Origin: an uncultured Clostridia bacterium
GTDB taxonomy: Bacteria; Bacillota; Clostridia; TANB77; CAG-508
Direction: 5' to 3'
Assembly (NCBI GenBank): GCA_944393455.1
Contig: CALYAH010000071.1
Span: 1 to 7,791 of the forward strand
Length of the DNA: 7,791 nucleotides
Shown piece after piece: positions 6,337-7,791 of this stretch. Numbering within the stretch: position 1 is the stretch's first letter; every line of letters starts with the position of its first letter. Position numbers and translations under genes: made by a program. The notes below the pieces were generated by a model. The model saw only the letters and a list, made by a program, of their open reading frames with translations. It did not search any database and had not been told where the DNA came from.

Positions 6337-7437
6337 ATGCAAAAATCAAAAATTGGTACTCTAGAAGCTATTATGCTAGTTCTTACCATTGTAATAATTC
6401 ATACAATACTATCATTACCAAGAGACATTTTATCTTCTCAAAAATCAGCAAGCTTTATAAATTTAATATATGTTGGTATCATCGCTATCATAATTGCTTA
6501 CTTGATTTTTAAGTTATTTAAAAATTTTCCTGGATTAGATATTATTGATATTTCGGAATTCGTTGGTGGAAAGGTTTTTAAAAACGTCATTGGTACTATT
6601 TTTATTATTTATTTTATTGTTAGCTCAAGTCTTCTTCTTCGTAACTTTTCTGAAAGCCTTAAAATTATTTATTATCCTATGACTAATATTATATTTATTA
6701 TTTTACTATTTGTCATATCTATCTGTTTTGCAAATAGACTAGATTTTAATGCTACTTTGAAAACAAATCTAATTATACTGCCAATTGTTTTATGTAGTAT
6801 TATATTTCTTTTTATTGCGAACATAAAACAATTTGTGCCACAAAGAATTTTTCCAATATTAGGCGATGGAATTTTTAATACATTTGTTTTAGGACTTAAT
6901 AATTTAGCTTCCTTTGGAGGTATTGCATATTTATACTTTTTACCACCTCTTCTTAAAGAACCAAAAAAAATGAAAAAAATCTTTCTTATTTCCATTGGAA
7001 CTACTGTCGTATATCTAATTTTAAGTGTTTCTACCTTACTTTTTATGTTTTCTTTTTTTGCTACTACAAACGAAATTACACCTTTATATAATGCCACTAG
7101 ATATATAGAGTTTGGTAACTTTTTTCAAAGACTAGAATCTATGTTTCTACTTATTTGGATTCTAGTATTTGCTTGCTATTTAAGCATTGTTTGCAAATTT
7201 GCTATGAACATTTTTAAAAAGCTTACTAATATTGATACTAAAAAACCTCTTATTGATATTTTTGGATTATTAATTTTTGCTATTGCAGCATTTCCAAAAA
7301 ACCTTGCTATTTCTCAAAAATTTGAAACAAATGTATATCCTTATTTAGTAATTTTTATTGTGTTTTTACTGGGAATTAGTATTTTAGTAATAGCAAATTT
7401 AATGAAAAGAAAACAAAGCAAGTTAAAACAAAATTAA
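6337..7437 (+). CDS. GerB-family spore germination permease-like subunit
   Basis: GerB-type subunits belong to the amino acid-polyamine-organocation transporter superfamily. In the germinant receptor they form the membrane part where the germinant binds. The protein has 366 residues, the usual family length, and about ten hydrophobic helices. It opens with SKIGTLEAIMLVLTIV, typical of the family's first helix, followed by the ILSLPRDI segment; ITPLYNATRYIEFGNFFQR (about 246-264) and FPKNLAIS (325-332) are also family-like. The C-terminus is short and basic (MKRKQSKLKQN). AAAGGAG (6323-6329) directly follows the gerA stop, with seven bases to the ATG. The gap from gerA is 14 bases, so the two are co-transcribed. 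The frame is intact without in-frame CGG, in contrast to gerA. The germinant cannot be predicted. Confidence 0.93.
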   Translation: MQKSKIGTLEAIMLVLTIVIIHTILSLPRDILSSQKSASFINLIYVGIIAIIIAYLIFKLFKNFPGLDIIDISEFVGGKVFKNVIGTIFIIYFIVSSSLLLRNFSESLKIIYYPMTNIIFIILLFVISICFANRLDFNATLKTNLIILPIVLCSIIFLFIANIKQFVPQRIFPILGDGIFNTFVLGLNNLASFGGIAYLYFLPPLLKEPKKMKKIFLISIGTTVVYLILSVSTLLFMFSFFATTNEITPLYNATRYIEFGNFFQRLESMFLLIWILVFACYLSIVCKFAMNIFKKLTNIDTKKPLIDIFGLLIFAIAAFPKNLAISQKFETNVYPYLVIFIVFLLGISILVIANLMKRKQSKLKQN

Positions 7438-7463
7438 ATCAATTGTGGTAGAAAGGATTTCAA

Positions 7464-7791
7464 ATGAATCATTTAATACGAAATATATTTATTTTAATAC
7501 TTATTATAATATTTATTATGGCTTTTTCTAGTTCTTATTCTTCACTTAATATAGACAATTTAGCTCATGTTTTAGCTATTGGTATCGATACATCTGATGA
7601 TAATAAACTTGAGGTAAGTTTTCAATTTTCAACTCCTGTATCTGCTTCTGAATCTGGCTCTAGCCAAAAGTCTACTGCTTTTATTAATACCGTTACCGCT
7701 TCTTCTCTAAGCAATGCTATTAATCTTGTAAATGGATATTTAGGAAAACAAATTAATATGTCTCATTGTAAAGCAATAATTTTTTCTGAAG
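7464..7791 (+). CDS. GerC-family germinant receptor subunit (3' end outside window)
   Basis: GerC subunits are normally lipoproteins on the outer face of the spore inner membrane that complete the germinant receptor. The first 109 residues are visible. A hydrophobic N-terminal segment (about 5-21) is followed by the family's start of domain 1, NLAHVLAIGID (32-42), then V-S-F-Q-F-S-T-P (51-58) and the H-C-K-A-I-I-F-S-E motif at 101-109. That motif corresponds to the usual H-x-K-xx-xx-SE of the family. AGAAAGGA (7450-7457) lies six bases before the ATG, and the gap from gerB is 26 bases, consistent with one operon. Unusually, no cysteine occurs before residue 102, so the lipobox expected in GerC is absent from this start. 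It may be anchored by an uncleaved helix instead. Confidence 0.9.
   Translation, partial: MNHLIRNIFILILIIIFIMAFSSSYSSLNIDNLAHVLAIGIDTSDDNKLEVSFQFSTPVSASESGSSQKSTAFINTVTASSLSNAINLVNGYLGKQINMSHCKAIIFSE

Noticed and set aside
6672..7097. Minus-strand 141-codon open frame
   Set aside because: It lies antisense inside gerB, whose protein homology is continuous across it. It has no homology that I recognise and no ribosome site.

Overview
The window is AT-rich and has strong AAGGAGG-type ribosome binding sites. It carries endospore genes: spoIVA and a GerA-GerB-GerC germinant-receptor operon. This points to a low-GC, spore-forming Firmicute, most likely one of the anaerobic Clostridia. No rRNA, tRNA, CRISPR array, transposase or phage gene is visible.

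Layout: (1) 1-1162, minus: the N-terminal 387 codons of a UDP-sugar pyrophosphorylase (UDPGP/UAP1 family), cut by the window edge. (2) 1163-1470: a divergent promoter region with a clear sigma-A-type promoter for the pyrophosphorylase and a possible sigma-E promoter for spoIVA. (3) 1471-2949, plus: intact spoIVA, the ATPase that builds the base layer of the spore coat. (4) 2950-3184: the gap between convergent genes. It holds a 185-bp palindromic element that appears to sit inside a bidirectional terminator hairpin. (5) 3185-4315, minus: a membrane-anchored transglutaminase-like protein with an intact Cys-His-Asp triad. (6) 4316-4606: a divergent promoter region containing a second, 176-bp copy of the palindromic element in the same orientation. 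(7) 4607-7791, plus: a tightly spaced gerA-gerB-gerC operon, with gerC cut by the window end.

Two observations stand out. First, the GerA gene is open through its whole length only if the ribosome (or the reader) moves +1 at three places. These three places are exactly the three in-frame CGG codons met along the way. Skipping the C of each CGG gives a family-consensus glycine (GGT, GGA, GGA) and restores one 570-residue GerA protein. No other gene in the window uses an in-frame CGG in about 1,730 codons. This fits +1 frameshifting at an unassigned or starved CGG codon, but sequencing error or gene decay must be excluded.

Second, the two palindromic elements have conserved cores but 35-nt outer arms that differ at 10 positions between copies. 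Each copy's arms still pair perfectly, so all ten changes are mirrored. One copy looks inserted in a terminator loop; the other lies between a possible gerA promoter and the gerA ribosome binding site. They bracket the transglutaminase gene as direct repeats.

Functionally, SpoIVA acts in the mother cell on the forespore surface, and GerA/B/C form the inner-membrane germinant receptor. The transglutaminase-like protein and the nucleotide-sugar enzyme have no proven link to spores beyond their position.
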